Source: Shewanella algicola (GTDB lineage Bacteria > Pseudomonadota > Gammaproteobacteria > Enterobacterales > Shewanellaceae). Taken from it: a stretch of 64,000 nt of DNA. The position numbers and the translations under genes were made by a program. The notes under the pieces were generated by a model. It ran no database searches, was not told the DNA's origin, and saw nothing but the letters and a program-made list of their open reading frames with translations. The DNA is taken from contig NZ_BMQI01000009.1 of the NCBI RefSeq assembly GCF_014648035.1, positions 1-64,000 of the forward strand, in the 5' to 3' direction. Position 1 is the stretch's first letter. The number at the start of each line of letters is the position of its first letter. Below, piece by piece: positions 44,141-54,253 of this stretch.

Positions 44141-46599
44141 TTCTTTTTTACCTTCATCTCAGGCTCTTTCAGTGCTTCTTTGTTGTCATGCATAATATCG
44201 CGATACTGATTGCCCTTACGCTCTTCCTCTTTAAAGGCTTCAATGCGTGATGGAATAATTTGCCGCGGATAATAGTTGTTTTCAATATCGACGTCGGCTG
44301 TTTCACCACGGCGGTCAATCACAGCAGAGACCAGAATATTGTCTTTATCGGTCACAATGAGCTTACTGACCTGCGAAGGCGAACGACGCCAAATTTCAGC
44401 TGGCAACACTAACGATTCAGTGTTGCCATTCTCGAAGGTTAGCTCGAGCAGGATAGGCATCACGAGACCACCAAGATTAGTAAAGTTAAACACGTAGTAG
44501 TTTTTATCTTCTTTTAGTGCTCGAGCAAGCACTTGTTGCTCCCACGGGTCGAGCTCAGCGTGTTTTTTGTTGTACTTATTTCGCTCTTTATTGGTAACGC
44601 TAAATTGATCGTGTTGGTCATGATAATCAAGGTTGTCTGAGTTCAGTTCAACCCAGGTTTTTTGGCCACTTTGTTGATTGCGCTCCACCGAATAAGGCAT
44701 GGGTTTAGCTTGATAGTCTTGACGACGGCGCTCAAAATCAATGTCTGGATTGTTAGTGTCCAGGCGCAGTTTATAAATGCGGTCTAGCGAGATATCCACA
44801 TGGTCAGTGGTGTAAAACCAGCCACGGAAAAACCAATCTAAATCAACTCCAGAAGCTTCTTCCATGGTGCGGAAAAAATCGCTCGGTGTTGGGCGCTTGT
44901 TCATCCAGCGGCGGCTGTATTCTTGAAATGCAAAGTCAAATAATTCACGGCCTAATACCACTTCGCGCAAAATATTTAATGCTACAGCAGGTTTAATATA
45001 AGCATTTGGCCCAAGCTGCAACACACTGTCTGATTGGGTCATAATAGGCACTTGCACGTTTGACTTCATGTATTCGGTGACGTCACTTGGCTCACGCCCC
45101 CAGGGTAAATCTGGATCCCATTCGCGAGTGGCAATACCGTCTAAAAAGCTGTTTATGCCTTCGTCCATCCAGGTCCATTGGCGTTCGTCTGAGTTTACAA
45201 TCATCGGGAAGTAATTATGGCCGACTTCGTGAATAACCACGCCGATCAAAAATTGTTTTTCAGACAAGGTATAGGTGCGGCTTTCATCGTCATGCCAAAT
45301 GGTGCGCGGACCATTAAAGCTGATCATTGGGTATTCCATGCCGCCAACAGGTCCATTGACACTAATGGCTGCAGGGTAGGGATAGTCGAAGGTAAAACGC
45401 GAATAAACCTTAAGTGTATGGATCACCGAGGCCGTTGAATATCGCTGCCACAGCTCGCCACCTTCTTTGGGGTAAAAAGACATTGCCATTACGTGAGGAT
45501 TTTGGCTGTCTTTTTGCTGATAACCTTGTGCATCCCATATAAATTTACGCGATGATGCCCATGCAAAATCGCGAACATTGTCAGCTTTAAAGTGCCATGT
45601 TTTAGTGCCTTTAGCCGTACTCGATTCATTGGCGAGTGCTTCATCTGCCGAGACTATAAACACTGGCTTTTCAGCGGTTTTTGCTTTCTCTAAACGCTTA
45701 AGCTGTGTAGCTGAAAGTACATTTTTGCTGTTTTGTAATACGCCTGTGGCTGTGACGATATGGTCGCTCGGTACAGTCATACTGACATCGTAATTACCAA
45801 ACTCGAGGGTAAACTCACCACTGCCTAAAAACTCTTTGTTGTGCCACGCTTCGTAGTCAGAATAGCTAGCGACTCGTGGAAACCATTGGGCTAATAAAAA
45901 GATGTCATTGCCACCTTCACGCTCATCGTCAGGAAAGTGTTCATAACCCGAACGAGCTCCAACGGCGTCTTCTTCTAAAATATTGTAGCTGTAATTTATA
46001 TTGAGTTTAGTGGATTGATTGTGAGGTAACGGCTTGGGTAAATCGATACGCATTTGAGCGCCGACGATGGTGTATTTTAATGGTTTTTTGTTTGCATCGG
46101 TTACTGCTGTTATCTGGTAACCAAGACTGTTGTCGGCTAAAAATTGTTGGCGACGCAGATCTTGTAGGCTGATTTTTGCAAATGCATTGTCGCCATAAGA
46201 GTTCGTCGCGCTCACACTGCCATCAACACCATTAAAGGTGCTACTGCGCTCAGCGATGGAGTCAGATTTAAAACGATTTTGCTCTAGCTGTAACCACAGA
46301 TATTTAAGCTTATACGGAGAATTGTTGTGGTAAGTAATGACTTGCTCACCTTCAATGCGGCGCTTTGTTTCATCTAACGTGACATTGATTTTGTAGTCAA
46401 CTTGCTGTTGCCAATAGTCTTTTCCTGGCTCGCCGGCTGCATTGCGGTAATCATTTGCGGTGGGTAGGCTTTCCTCAAGCTGACGAAACTTATCTTCAAA
46501 ATGGCCTTTGCTTTGAACAATTTCTGAAGCCGAGCCGGTAAAAATGACTGAACTGGTAAAGGCCAATAACAGCAGTTGGCGATATACGCGCATAAACAT
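44137..46599 (-). CDS. M1-family metallopeptidase, exported
   Basis: Zinc aminopeptidase-type protein of 820 residues with a signal peptide (QLLLLAFTSSVIFTGSASE). The N-terminal saddle domain covers about 50-370. The catalytic domain has the exopeptidase-type stretch VGGMEYPMISFNG and the zinc site HEVGHNYFPMIVNSDERQWT followed by WMDEG, giving two His, the catalytic Glu and the third ligand Glu 19 residues on. The substrate-binding motif is GGMEY where classic aminopeptidases have GAMEN. It is about 200 residues longer than leukotriene-hydrolase-like members and lacks a typical ERAP C-domain. It is translationally coupled to the downstream DUF6702 gene. Confidence 0.88.
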   Translation of the reverse strand: MFMRVYRQLLLLAFTSSVIFTGSASEIVQSKGHFEDKFRQLEESLPTANDYRNAAGEPGKDYWQQQVDYKINVTLDETKRRIEGEQVITYHNNSPYKLKYLWLQLEQNRFKSDSIAERSSTFNGVDGSVSATNSYGDNAFAKISLQDLRRQQFLADNSLGYQITAVTDANKKPLKYTIVGAQMRIDLPKPLPHNQSTKLNINYSYNILEEDAVGARSGYEHFPDDEREGGNDIFLLAQWFPRVASYSDYEAWHNKEFLGSGEFTLEFGNYDVSMTVPSDHIVTATGVLQNSKNVLSATQLKRLEKAKTAEKPVFIVSADEALANESSTAKGTKTWHFKADNVRDFAWASSRKFIWDAQGYQQKDSQNPHVMAMSFYPKEGGELWQRYSTASVIHTLKVYSRFTFDYPYPAAISVNGPVGGMEYPMISFNGPRTIWHDDESRTYTLSEKQFLIGVVIHEVGHNYFPMIVNSDERQWTWMDEGINSFLDGIATREWDPDLPWGREPSDVTEYMKSNVQVPIMTQSDSVLQLGPNAYIKPAVALNILREVVLGRELFDFAFQEYSRRWMNKRPTPSDFFRTMEEASGVDLDWFFRGWFYTTDHVDISLDRIYKLRLDTNNPDIDFERRRQDYQAKPMPYSVERNQQSGQKTWVELNSDNLDYHDQHDQFSVTNKERNKYNKKHAELDPWEQQVLARALKEDKNYYVFNFTNLGGLVMPILLELTFENGNTESLVLPAEIWRRSPSQVSKLIVTDKDNILVSAVIDRRGETADVDIENNYYPRQIIPSRIEAFKEEERKGNQYRDIMHDNKEALKEPEMKVKKK

Positions 46600-46765
46600 T
46601 CCTCAAACACCTGTGAGCAGGTGCCAATATTGCCAAAATAATGATTTATTGTATTTTTTATAGGCAGAGTGTAACTAAGTTGGAATGAATATACAGTGAA
46701 ATAGTGTTACCAAATCTTGCGCATTACCAATGGGTATTTAGAGATGGATAATGAAGTGAATAACA

Positions 46766-47557
46766 TCAATTAAGCACAGGGAGGAACTTGTGCAGACGTT
46801 TATGGCGTGCATTATCATAACTCATTTCTGGTAATACATTGTATTTGTTGATAATACTTTGATATTCGCCATTGTCTTTAAGCAGAGCAATACCGTTAGC
46901 CAACATAACGGCATTTGCCTGATTTTGCTGATTAAATCCTACATATAAGGGCACTGGTTTGCCTATCGTACCTGCATAACGCAATTGTTGACTTAAGTTT
47001 AATTGACTCGCGGTGTACTCAATGACATTTTTGTTGTCGATGATCACCGAATGACGACTTTTTACTAGGCGAATGATGTTCATCGCTAAGGGGTCGCTGC
47101 CAGAGGCAAAGTAACTGTTGGTGTGTGCGTTTAGCCAAGCATCAAGTTCTACACCATAATCGTAACCCGTCACGACCGCAGCCTGCTGGGTAAAATTAAG
47201 ATCTGATATATAGCTAAACGATTCTTGGCTGTCGACTAAGGTATAGAAATCATTAGTGTTATAGCCTAAAACAACATTCGCACTCACTAAATTATTATTG
47301 GCAATGGCGCTTGGGGGTAAAGCTAACACGGCATTAATATTGTTTCTTTGTAGCTCAACTAAGGCGCGTTTATACGGAATCGTTATAAACTCAACTTTTT
47401 GGTTTTGGATTTCAAAAGCACGTTGTGTTAATTCTACAATATAGCCTTTTTGATTTTCGCAAACATAGGGGCACCAAATATCTGATGCAATCCGAATCGG
47501 CGTTGCATGGGCGTGAATACTGGCTAACAACAGTATAAATGATAGATATTTTATCAA
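46766..47557 (-). CDS. Periplasmic family-3 solute-binding-like protein
   Basis: Exported protein of 263 residues with a signal peptide (MIKYLSFILLLASIHAHA) and a family-3 solute-binding fold: IRIASDIWCPYVCENQKGYI...VELTQRAFEIQ at the start, then VVTGYDYGVELDAWL and a C-terminal lobe ending GEYQSIINKYN. Two Cys in WCPYVC may form a disulfide. There are no ABC transporter genes nearby, so it is an orphan binding protein. Many such Shewanella and Vibrio proteins are of unknown role and may be sensors or remnants of transport systems. Divergent from the quinone reductase gene at 47752. Confidence 0.8.
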   Translation of the reverse strand: MIKYLSFILLLASIHAHATPIRIASDIWCPYVCENQKGYIVELTQRAFEIQNQKVEFITIPYKRALVELQRNNINAVLALPPSAIANNNLVSANVVLGYNTNDFYTLVDSQESFSYISDLNFTQQAAVVTGYDYGVELDAWLNAHTNSYFASGSDPLAMNIIRLVKSRHSVIIDNKNVIEYTASQLNLSQQLRYAGTIGKPVPLYVGFNQQNQANAVMLANGIALLKDNGEYQSIINKYNVLPEMSYDNARHKRLHKFLPVLN

Positions 47558-47751
47558 GCATTTTGCTCCATGGTTTAAGCGGTCGGGTATAGTAAAGGTT
47601 CAGCTAATATAGGCAACCTATTTGGGTGTTTAAAGACGCTTATTGTTCGTTTTCTTGAAAATTGTGCTGATTTTGTAAACATACAATTGACCGAATAACA
47701 GCCTACTTATATCTGCTTACATTTTAATAACACTAAATTGAGACAACATTT

Positions 47752-48759
47752 ATGGCAACACATAACAGACAATTTACCCATGTGACTGTTGAGCAACCCG
47801 GCGAACCTAGCGTCATGACCATGACGCAGTCAATACTCGAGTTACCGTCAGCAGGCCAGGTCACCATTAAAGTGTATGCAGCTGGTGTTAATGGCCCTGA
47901 TATTAAACAGCGCGTTGGTGCTTATCCGCCGCCAGCTGGGGCGAGCCCTATTATTGGTTTAGAAGTTGCTGGCGAAATTATTGCGGTGGCAGACGATGTG
48001 ACGCAATGGCAAGTGGGCGACAAAGTGTGCGCATTAGTGCCAGGTGGCGGCTATGCCGAGTTAGTGAACACTTACGCGGCCCATTGCTTACCTATTCCGA
48101 CGGGTTACAGTTATGTGCAAGCGGCAGGGCTACCTGAGACCTTTTTTACCGTGTGGGGTAACTTGTTTATTCGCGGTGGATTAAAAGCGGGTGAAACGGT
48201 ATTGATCCATGGCGGTTCTGGCGGCATCGGTACTACTGCTATTCAGATGGCAAGCCGTTTAGGAGCAAAAGTGTTTGCTACCTCTGGCAATGCCGAAAAA
48301 TGCCAATACTGTTTAGATCAAGGTGCCAGTATGGCGATTAATTACAACGAAGAGCCATTTGTGGAGCCTATTTTAGCTGCTACCCAGGGCGTTGGCGTGA
48401 ATGTGATTATGGATATCGCTGGTGGCGACTTTATTAATGAAAACCTCAAAGCGATAGCCACCGACGGACGCATGGTGTCAGTGGCAATGCAGCGCGGCCC
48501 ACAAGCAACTATCGATATTTTCCGTATTATGGCAAAACGCGTGGTGTGGACAGGTTCAACGCTGCGCCCACAAAGTATCGCCAATAAAGCACAAATTGCG
48601 CAAGGCTTAGCAGAGCATGTATGGCCGTTATTAAGCAGTGGTGATATGTCGATTCCAATCGACAGTGTTTTTCCTTTTTCACAGGTTGTACAAGCGCACC
48701 AATTAATGGAGTCTGGCAAACATAAAGGCAAAATTGTGTTGGATTTAGGTGTTCAGTAA
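47752..48759 (+). CDS. NAD(P)H:quinone oxidoreductase, zinc-independent MDR family
   Basis: Cytoplasmic reductase of 335 residues of the medium-chain family (zeta-crystallin/PIG3-type). The N-terminal GroES-like half has VTIKVYAAGVNGPDIKQRVG and PIIGLEVAGEII. The Rossmann motif is VLIHGGSGGIGTTAIQMASRLG, with KVFATSGNAEK after it, which suggests NADPH. The structural and catalytic zinc cysteines of alcohol dehydrogenases are missing. Its natural substrate is not determined; PIG3-type enzymes reduce quinones. It is a single gene. Confidence 0.88.
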   Translation: MATHNRQFTHVTVEQPGEPSVMTMTQSILELPSAGQVTIKVYAAGVNGPDIKQRVGAYPPPAGASPIIGLEVAGEIIAVADDVTQWQVGDKVCALVPGGGYAELVNTYAAHCLPIPTGYSYVQAAGLPETFFTVWGNLFIRGGLKAGETVLIHGGSGGIGTTAIQMASRLGAKVFATSGNAEKCQYCLDQGASMAINYNEEPFVEPILAATQGVGVNVIMDIAGGDFINENLKAIATDGRMVSVAMQRGPQATIDIFRIMAKRVVWTGSTLRPQSIANKAQIAQGLAEHVWPLLSSGDMSIPIDSVFPFSQVVQAHQLMESGKHKGKIVLDLGVQ

Positions 48760-49169
48760 AGATGTTTCAACAACAGGGTGATGTTGATAATATTTTTTAG
48801 ACAAAAAACTTGAAGGCTGATTTATTTAGGCTATTGTCCAGTTATCAAGGTTCAGTTATCAAGGTCCAGTTATCGAGGTTCAGTTATCGAGGTTCAGTTA
48901 TCGAGATGATTGACTTGGTCGATTTATCGGGCTAATAGCCATACTTTTAGCAAGGGTACTGGCCTTGATATGAAGAAATTTTTCTAAGATTGTTGTTTTT
49001 ATGCGATTACGCGAAAAATTCATCGTTTTAGGCATTGATTCTCAGAAATATTCTGTTTAAATACCCACGTAAATACAGAACAGATAATCGTGGTGCAGAT
49101 TGGGTGTTTTATTACCCAGTATACTGCATCATTTTTAGAATATGTGTTGATTTAAGGGCGTTAGCATAT
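48760..49169. other. Intergenic region with a 14-bp tandem repeat
   Basis: 410 bp with no gene apart from an open leader to the next gene that lacks a ribosome site. It holds the tandem repeat at 48839-48905 and presumably the promoter of the acidic-tailed protein. Confidence 0.6.
48839..48905. repeat. 14-bp tandem repeat, 4.8 copies
   Basis: CAGTTATCAAGGTT, CAGTTATCAAGGTC, then CAGTTATCGAGGTT twice and a partial fifth copy. The A-to-G change at position nine separates the first two copies from the rest, a sign of stepwise duplication. Confidence 0.9.
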
Positions 49170-49607
49170 ATGTATAACACAGCAAAAAAACTTTGGGTTG
49201 GTGAGTTAAGAACGTCGAAAGGCAATACTATCGTCGTTTATGATGGCCAATTACCACAAGCGTCTCCAGGGCGCGTCTACATGTTCCACACTGTGCGAAA
49301 TACCATAGTTGAATTTGTAGAAGACATCGTTAAAGTTAATTTACACGACTTAGATGACGAACAAACAAAAGCCGCAATGGCTGAGTTTGGAGATGCTTGG
49401 AAAGCTGCTCGCGCTGAGTTTATGTCAAAGCATCAATCACGGATAGATTTGTCAAAAGTGCCAGATACGGCACCACCTCGCAAAGCCAAACCAGTGGCTG
49501 AGCCTGATGAAGTTGCAGATTCAGATGATGATATACCAGATTTTGATGATTCTGATGACGACGATGACGATAATTTCGACGAAATGGGTGATAACCTAGA
49601 CGATTAA
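49170..49607 (+). CDS. Small protein with a very acidic C-terminal tail
   Basis: Product of 145 residues from the ATG at 49170 (MYNTAKKLWVGELRTSKGN). The first 100 residues are balanced and look folded: a beta-rich start (KGNTIVVYDGQLPQASPGRVYM), then a helical part rich in Ala and Glu. The last 40 residues are nearly all Asp with Glu, Ser and Pro, including a run of six Asp. There is no signal peptide or membrane helix. The frame runs back to 49035 without a ribosome site, so the shorter form is taken; TAAGGG is at an acceptable distance. I do not recognise a family. The acidic tail could mediate contact with basic partners or divalent ions. Confidence 0.65.
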   Translation: MYNTAKKLWVGELRTSKGNTIVVYDGQLPQASPGRVYMFHTVRNTIVEFVEDIVKVNLHDLDDEQTKAAMAEFGDAWKAARAEFMSKHQSRIDLSKVPDTAPPRKAKPVAEPDEVADSDDDIPDFDDSDDDDDDNFDEMGDNLDD

Positions 49608-49662
49608 TCTTGTAAGTAAGCTATTGATAATATATTACTTAACTATGGTTTATTGGGTTATC

Positions 49663-49703
49663 AAAACGGCATAAAGAATGACGATTCTTTATGCCGTTTT
49701 TTT
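49663..49703. terminator. Bidirectional terminator
   Basis: 17-bp stem AAAACGGCATAAAGAAT and its complement with loop GACG, with a long T-run. It lies between the convergent acidic-protein and DUF2391 genes. Confidence 0.9.
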
Positions 49704-49719
49704 GTTCAGTGTTGTTGGG

Positions 49720-50133
49720 TTATTCTTTATCGAAACTGTCGACAATAATTGCACCCATCGATGCAGGCATCGCAATTAAAATAATGCGCTTTAAGGCTAA
49801 AATAGGGTCGGTTAACAACGGCAGTTTATTTAATGCCAATAACACTATGCCTACCACTAATAACGTCAACAAATACGCTGCCACCACCCGCAATAAAAAC
49901 GCCCCTCGACGATTAACAATATTGGCCTGAAACACGCTTTGATAAGCAAATAAAGTAATAAACGCCAACGACAACAATACCACCAGAACCAAATTGAGTG
50001 TCGGTAAACTGGCCGACAAGCGCCACGCTTCTTCAGAAAACGCAATCGGCACCGACAGGGCAAAAGCCCCGACGGCGATTTGGCCGATATCTTCGGCGTT
50101 AAATGTGGGTTTGGGGTGCAAATTATTCAACAT
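49720..50133 (-). CDS. DUF2391 family membrane protein
   Basis: Integral membrane protein of 137 residues with four predicted helices ([57 protein letters not shown] and [18 protein letters not shown]). This is the DUF2391/TIGR02587 pattern. Function unknown. Its start overlaps the galM stop by 11 bp, so it is the last gene of a galK-galM-DUF2391 unit, but a link to galactose is only positional. Confidence 0.78.
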   Translation of the reverse strand: MLNNLHPKPTFNAEDIGQIAVGAFALSVPIAFSEEAWRLSASLPTLNLVLVVLLSLAFITLFAYQSVFQANIVNRRGAFLLRVVAAYLLTLLVVGIVLLALNKLPLLTDPILALKRIILIAMPASMGAIIVDSFDKE

Positions 50134-51163
50134 CGAACTGATAACGAGTCATGTGATGGTACAGCTTGTCTGGTGTTATCCATACTTCGCTTGCGCCAGG
50201 CAGACTCGGTTGATTTGGTGAGTCTGGCAGCATTTGCGGTTCAATACACACCGCTTGATGGTCTACAAGTACTCGCTGCTTTTTCGCGACAGTGCCTTGT
50301 AAAAAGTTCGCCCCATATACCTGCACGCCAGGTTGATTGGTGTAAACCGTCATATTACGGCCGCTATTGGGGCTGGCTAAACAGCCAAAGCGTTGTAAAT
50401 CAGCTCCTGGGTTATCAAGTACATAACAGTGATCAAAACCGTTAGTGGCTGCCAATGCGGCGCGCTGTGTTTGTACCGACATTGGTGTGGCTGTCGCCAT
50501 ATCAAGGTCGCTACCTTGAGTAGATTCGATAGCGATAGGCACACCCACATCATTCATGGTGAGGTAGCGGGTCGCATCCACTTGTAGAGTATGCTCTGCA
50601 TTAGTGTTGCTGCGGTTACCGTCTAAATTAAAGTAACTGTGCTGAGTTAAGCTTATTGGGCAGGTTTTGTCGGTGCTGGCGAGTATTTCAATGTACAAAT
50701 TATTTCCGGCTAGGCGGTAATCTAATTGCACAGTGCAATTACCTGGGAACCCCATGTCACCATCAGGACTTTTAAGGGTTAAGCGCACACCATCACTTAG
50801 GGTGCCTAATTGCCATAATTTACGGTTAAAACCTTCAACACCACCGTGTAAACAGTTGGTGGCTTGATTAACGCTAAGTGAATAGCGCTGGTCTTGGTAT
50901 TGCATTGTGCCATTGGCAATACGATTACTATAACGGCCAGCAACAGCGCCTAAATGCACTTGTTGGGTTAAATAATCTTCTGCGCTATCACAGCCTAAAA
51001 CAATATTTTTACGCTCACCATTGCGATCGGGTGTCCATAATGACCGAATGATGCCGCCTAGACTTAATACTTCAAGTGCGATGATGCCATTATCTATCCT
51101 GACCCGCTCAATCTCGCCACCACGAGGATCTTGCCAAGGTTCCAGCACACTAAAACGTACCAT
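50123..51163 (-). CDS. galM: Aldose 1-epimerase (mutarotase)
   Basis: Enzyme of 346 residues that interconverts alpha and beta forms of galactose and other aldoses. The catalytic His is in [13 protein letters not shown] and the catalytic Glu is in [16 protein letters not shown] near residue 310. The substrate-binding Arg is in [12 protein letters not shown] and [15 protein letters not shown] follows. It starts 23 bp after galK. No secretion signal. Confidence 0.93.
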   Translation of the reverse strand: MVRFSVLEPWQDPRGGEIERVRIDNGIIALEVLSLGGIIRSLWTPDRNGERKNIVLGCDSAEDYLTQQVHLGAVAGRYSNRIANGTMQYQDQRYSLSVNQATNCLHGGVEGFNRKLWQLGTLSDGVRLTLKSPDGDMGFPGNCTVQLDYRLAGNNLYIEILASTDKTCPISLTQHSYFNLDGNRSNTNAEHTLQVDATRYLTMNDVGVPIAIESTQGSDLDMATATPMSVQTQRAALAATNGFDHCYVLDNPGADLQRFGCLASPNSGRNMTVYTNQPGVQVYGANFLQGTVAKKQRVLVDHQAVCIEPQMLPDSPNQPSLPGASEVWITPDKLYHHMTRYQFDVE

Positions 51164-51186
51164 TTACGCCTCTCTAATTGTTATTT

Positions 51187-52329
51187 CTAGCTGATGCGTC
51201 CTGCACCGCCACTGGCTGAACATAAGTGAATTGTTGCTTCTATGCCTGTTTTATCAAAAAACTGATTTTCGACTAAATTAATCACATCATCGCTTAAGTC
51301 ATGGCTCACCAATGCAAGGACACAGCCATCACTCATACGTACGCCACCTTGCTCACCTATCAAAGTTGAAATCATGGTGACCAAGGTGTCTATTTCTGGG
51401 CTAATAATGTCAAAGTCATCACGCATAGATGCTTGCGACTGTGCCATTAGCTGGCTAAAGCGAGCAATATTGTTTTGTTGCAATGCGCGAGCTGCATTAC
51501 TGGTGCGTTGGTTTTCACTAATGATGTGACGCGCTCGGCGAAACTGTTCATCATCCAATAGTGTTTTACTATGATTTAACTGACTTAAAGACAGGTCACG
51601 TAATGAATCAAGTCCGAGCAGCTGGGTAATGTTATTAGCTTGTTTTTTACGTTGCTCAAATTGTTGAGTAAATGCATGTCTGTCTTGTTTGGTATCAATA
51701 ATAATCATACTCAGGTCTTCGGGCAGCAATACGGGTTCGCTTTCGAGCTCTAAGCAGTCAATTAATAAGGCGTGGTCGGGTTCAGCCATGGCACTGATCA
51801 TTTGGTCCATCATGCCGCAATCTAAACACATAAATTGGCTTTCACCGCGCTGGGCAAGTTGTGCAATGGCTAATGGAGATAAATGTAACTGACTGGCGTA
51901 GCTAATGGCGGTACCAAAGGCGATTTCTAACGCTGCCGATGACGATAAGCCGGCACCTAATGGTACGTCGCCGACGATGGCTAAATCGAGTCCATTAGCT
52001 TGTAAGCCAGATTGATTCATGGCCGCAGTAACGCATTTTAAATAATGGCTCCAATCATCGCCTGCAGCCACAGAGCCTTCTTCACCAAAAAACCATTGTT
52101 TTATTTGCCCAGGAAAGGCAGTGGTGACCGCGCGAAATAAGTTATCTTCGCGGTGCTTTACTGCAATAACGGTATGGAAATTAATTGCCGCAGGGAGCGC
52201 TAAACCTTCGTTATAATCGGTATGTTCACCCATAATATTCACTCGGCCGGGAGCTTGATATAACTCATCAGGCTTGGTGCCGAATGTTTGAACAAATAAT
52301 TTAGTGGCGCGTTGAGCAGGGTTAGACAT
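51187..52329 (-). CDS. galK: Galactokinase
   Basis: Kinase of 380 residues that forms galactose-1-phosphate, of the GHMP family. The galactokinase signature GRVNIMGEHTDYNEGLALP is near residue 30, the ATP loop DVPLGAGLSSSAALEIAFG near 125, and the third motif GGVRMSDGCVLALVS near 340 (family form GARMTGAGFGG is altered here to VRMSDGC). That last stretch normally begins with the GxGFGG glycine loop, so motif 3 deviates from E. coli GalK. It heads the galK-galM-DUF2391 unit. No galT or galE is seen in the window. Confidence 0.92.
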   Translation of the reverse strand: MSNPAQRATKLFVQTFGTKPDELYQAPGRVNIMGEHTDYNEGLALPAAINFHTVIAVKHREDNLFRAVTTAFPGQIKQWFFGEEGSVAAGDDWSHYLKCVTAAMNQSGLQANGLDLAIVGDVPLGAGLSSSAALEIAFGTAISYASQLHLSPLAIAQLAQRGESQFMCLDCGMMDQMISAMAEPDHALLIDCLELESEPVLLPEDLSMIIIDTKQDRHAFTQQFEQRKKQANNITQLLGLDSLRDLSLSQLNHSKTLLDDEQFRRARHIISENQRTSNAARALQQNNIARFSQLMAQSQASMRDDFDIISPEIDTLVTMISTLIGEQGGVRMSDGCVLALVSHDLSDDVINLVENQFFDKTGIEATIHLCSASGGAGRIS

Positions 52330-52461
52330 ACTTCAAAAAATCCAACTAAAGAGTGACAAGAAAAGACTAATTTACATTATTGAGTTATAGCATGACTTTA
52401 CGGTACCTGTAACTGAGATTTTCTTATCGGAAGCAAAATTGAAAATACTGTGTCGTAAACA

Positions 52462-52489
52462 AAACGCCTACATTTATAGGTAGGCGTTT
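52462..52489 (-). terminator. Terminator of the CPA2 antiporter gene
   Basis: Stem AAACGCCTAC/GTAGGCGTTT with an 8-nt loop and a T-rich tail on the minus strand. Confidence 0.7.
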
Positions 52490-52503
52490 GGTATTAGTTC
52501 ATT

Positions 52504-54174
52504 TTATGATGGCTGTTTTACGTGTTGCGTTTCAGTATCATCTTCATCAGCTTCGGCAGCACTAACAAAAGTAAACTCCGGTACTAATTCAGGTGGCGAT
52601 TCGAGCAACTCATGGATTACATGGTCAACAAAACCTGCACCAGCGGCTTCGTACAAGTTATAAACCGTGTGTACGCCAGAGTCTCTTAATGACTCAGCGT
52701 CTTCAGCAAATTGTACAATTGCACTGATTTTACCTTCATAATTGAGTTTATGGAGTTGCTGCACTGCAAACAAATTACCTACGTGATTTGGCATCGCTAA
52801 GAGCACTAATTCAAGGTTTGGTGCGCGTTCTAGTTTTTCCCAAAAATCGGTATCGCTAGCGTCACCTTGCACAACATTTCTGTCATTAGTGCGATGAAAA
52901 TCCACCAGTTCTTGCTTGTGCTCAATCCCTAAAATTTCTCCGGTATATTTAGCGCGTAACTCATCGTAAGCACCAGAACCAATGCGGCCCATGCCTAAAA
53001 TTAAAAAGCGAGGATTACCAATTTTAATCTGTCTGTCTTCAGGATGAAGCGGGTGACGCTCAAGCTTGGTAAGCTTTGATTGGTAGCGCTGATAAATCTT
53101 ACTGACACTGTTGTTTAATGGCGCAGCAAATAAAAAGCTAATACTCAATGCAACAGCAATAATGATTAACCACTCTGGTGGTAACCAACCCTTATAAGCC
53201 GCAACTGCAGCCACAATAAGACCAAACTCACTGTAGTTACCCAGGTTAAACGAGGCTAACAATGAGGTACGCGAGCGCAGTTTAAAGCGAGTTAACAGGT
53301 AAACAAACATCACTATTTTAACGGGCACCAATACCACTAAAATGGCCGCTAAGCCAATATCGGCCAAAGTAGGCAAACCATTTAAACCAATGGTTAAGAA
53401 AAACGCGACTAAAAAGAGCTCTTTAAAGAAGTAGATCGACTTGGCTAACTCAGATGATTTAGCATGCCCTGCCAGTAAAATACCGATAATCAGCGCGCCT
53501 AAATCGGGTTTTAAACCGACAGCCTCAAATAACCATGCTCCCACAACTAATGCCATGACTAAGCCAAAGAGCACCAGCATTTCACCGTGGCCAACTCGGT
53601 CAAATAGTTTATAAATTAGCGGGCGAGCCAACGGTAGTAGTAATAATCCCAGAGCCCAAACCGATGGAATGTTACCTTTTGAAATAGTTAAAAATATCAC
53701 CGCAAAGATATCTTGCATAATCAAGATACCAATCGCAACACGGCCGTAAAGTGACTGCATATCACCGCTGTCTTCAAGCACTTTTACCGCAAATACCGTG
53801 CTCGAAAAGCTCAGGGCAAATGACACTAACATCAGCTGATTAATGCTAAATCCGTCGAGTTGTTCTATGCCTAAAAAGCCAAGTAATTTGAGTACAGGGA
53901 CAAAAAAGATAATCGAACCAATTAAATGTAGGCTTGAACCTGCCCAAACTTCGGCTTTAAATAAACTTTTAATATCGAGTTTAAGACCAATAGAAAACAG
54001 CAGCAGCGTGACTCCTAAATCAGCCAACTGTTGCAAAATGGGTAAGCTAGAATCTTCAATGCCGAAAGTGAATAGTACGAATCCCGCGATAAGGTAACCA
54101 ATGAGTGGTGGTAAGCCGACTCGACTCACCAACATGCCGCACAATAAGGTGATGATAAGAATAGCGGGTTCCAT
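52504..54174 (-). CDS. CPA2-family cation:proton antiporter with RCK domain
   Basis: Inner-membrane transporter of 556 residues. About twelve helices occupy residues 1-385, starting with the hallmark MLVSRVGLPPLIGYLIAGFVL and including GLKPDLGALIIGILLAGH. A cytoplasmic TrkA-N (RCK) domain begins near residue 400 with FLILGMGRIGSGAYDEL and QGDASDTDFWEKL. The layout is that of KefB/KefC/YbaL-type K+ or Na+/H+ exchangers, though the ion is not certain. There is no KefF/KefG partner nearby. It is a single gene. Confidence 0.87.
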   Translation of the reverse strand: MEPAILIITLLCGMLVSRVGLPPLIGYLIAGFVLFTFGIEDSSLPILQQLADLGVTLLLFSIGLKLDIKSLFKAEVWAGSSLHLIGSIIFFVPVLKLLGFLGIEQLDGFSINQLMLVSFALSFSSTVFAVKVLEDSGDMQSLYGRVAIGILIMQDIFAVIFLTISKGNIPSVWALGLLLLPLARPLIYKLFDRVGHGEMLVLFGLVMALVVGAWLFEAVGLKPDLGALIIGILLAGHAKSSELAKSIYFFKELFLVAFFLTIGLNGLPTLADIGLAAILVVLVPVKIVMFVYLLTRFKLRSRTSLLASFNLGNYSEFGLIVAAVAAYKGWLPPEWLIIIAVALSISFLFAAPLNNSVSKIYQRYQSKLTKLERHPLHPEDRQIKIGNPRFLILGMGRIGSGAYDELRAKYTGEILGIEHKQELVDFHRTNDRNVVQGDASDTDFWEKLERAPNLELVLLAMPNHVGNLFAVQQLHKLNYEGKISAIVQFAEDAESLRDSGVHTVYNLYEAAGAGFVDHVIHELLESPPELVPEFTFVSAAEADEDDTETQHVKQPS

Positions 54175-54253
54175 AAAACTCCTTGAAAGAGGGGTATAAA
54201 ACCATATTGTATAAGAAAAAGTTTAACTTTCGATGACTTTAATATTAGCAATT

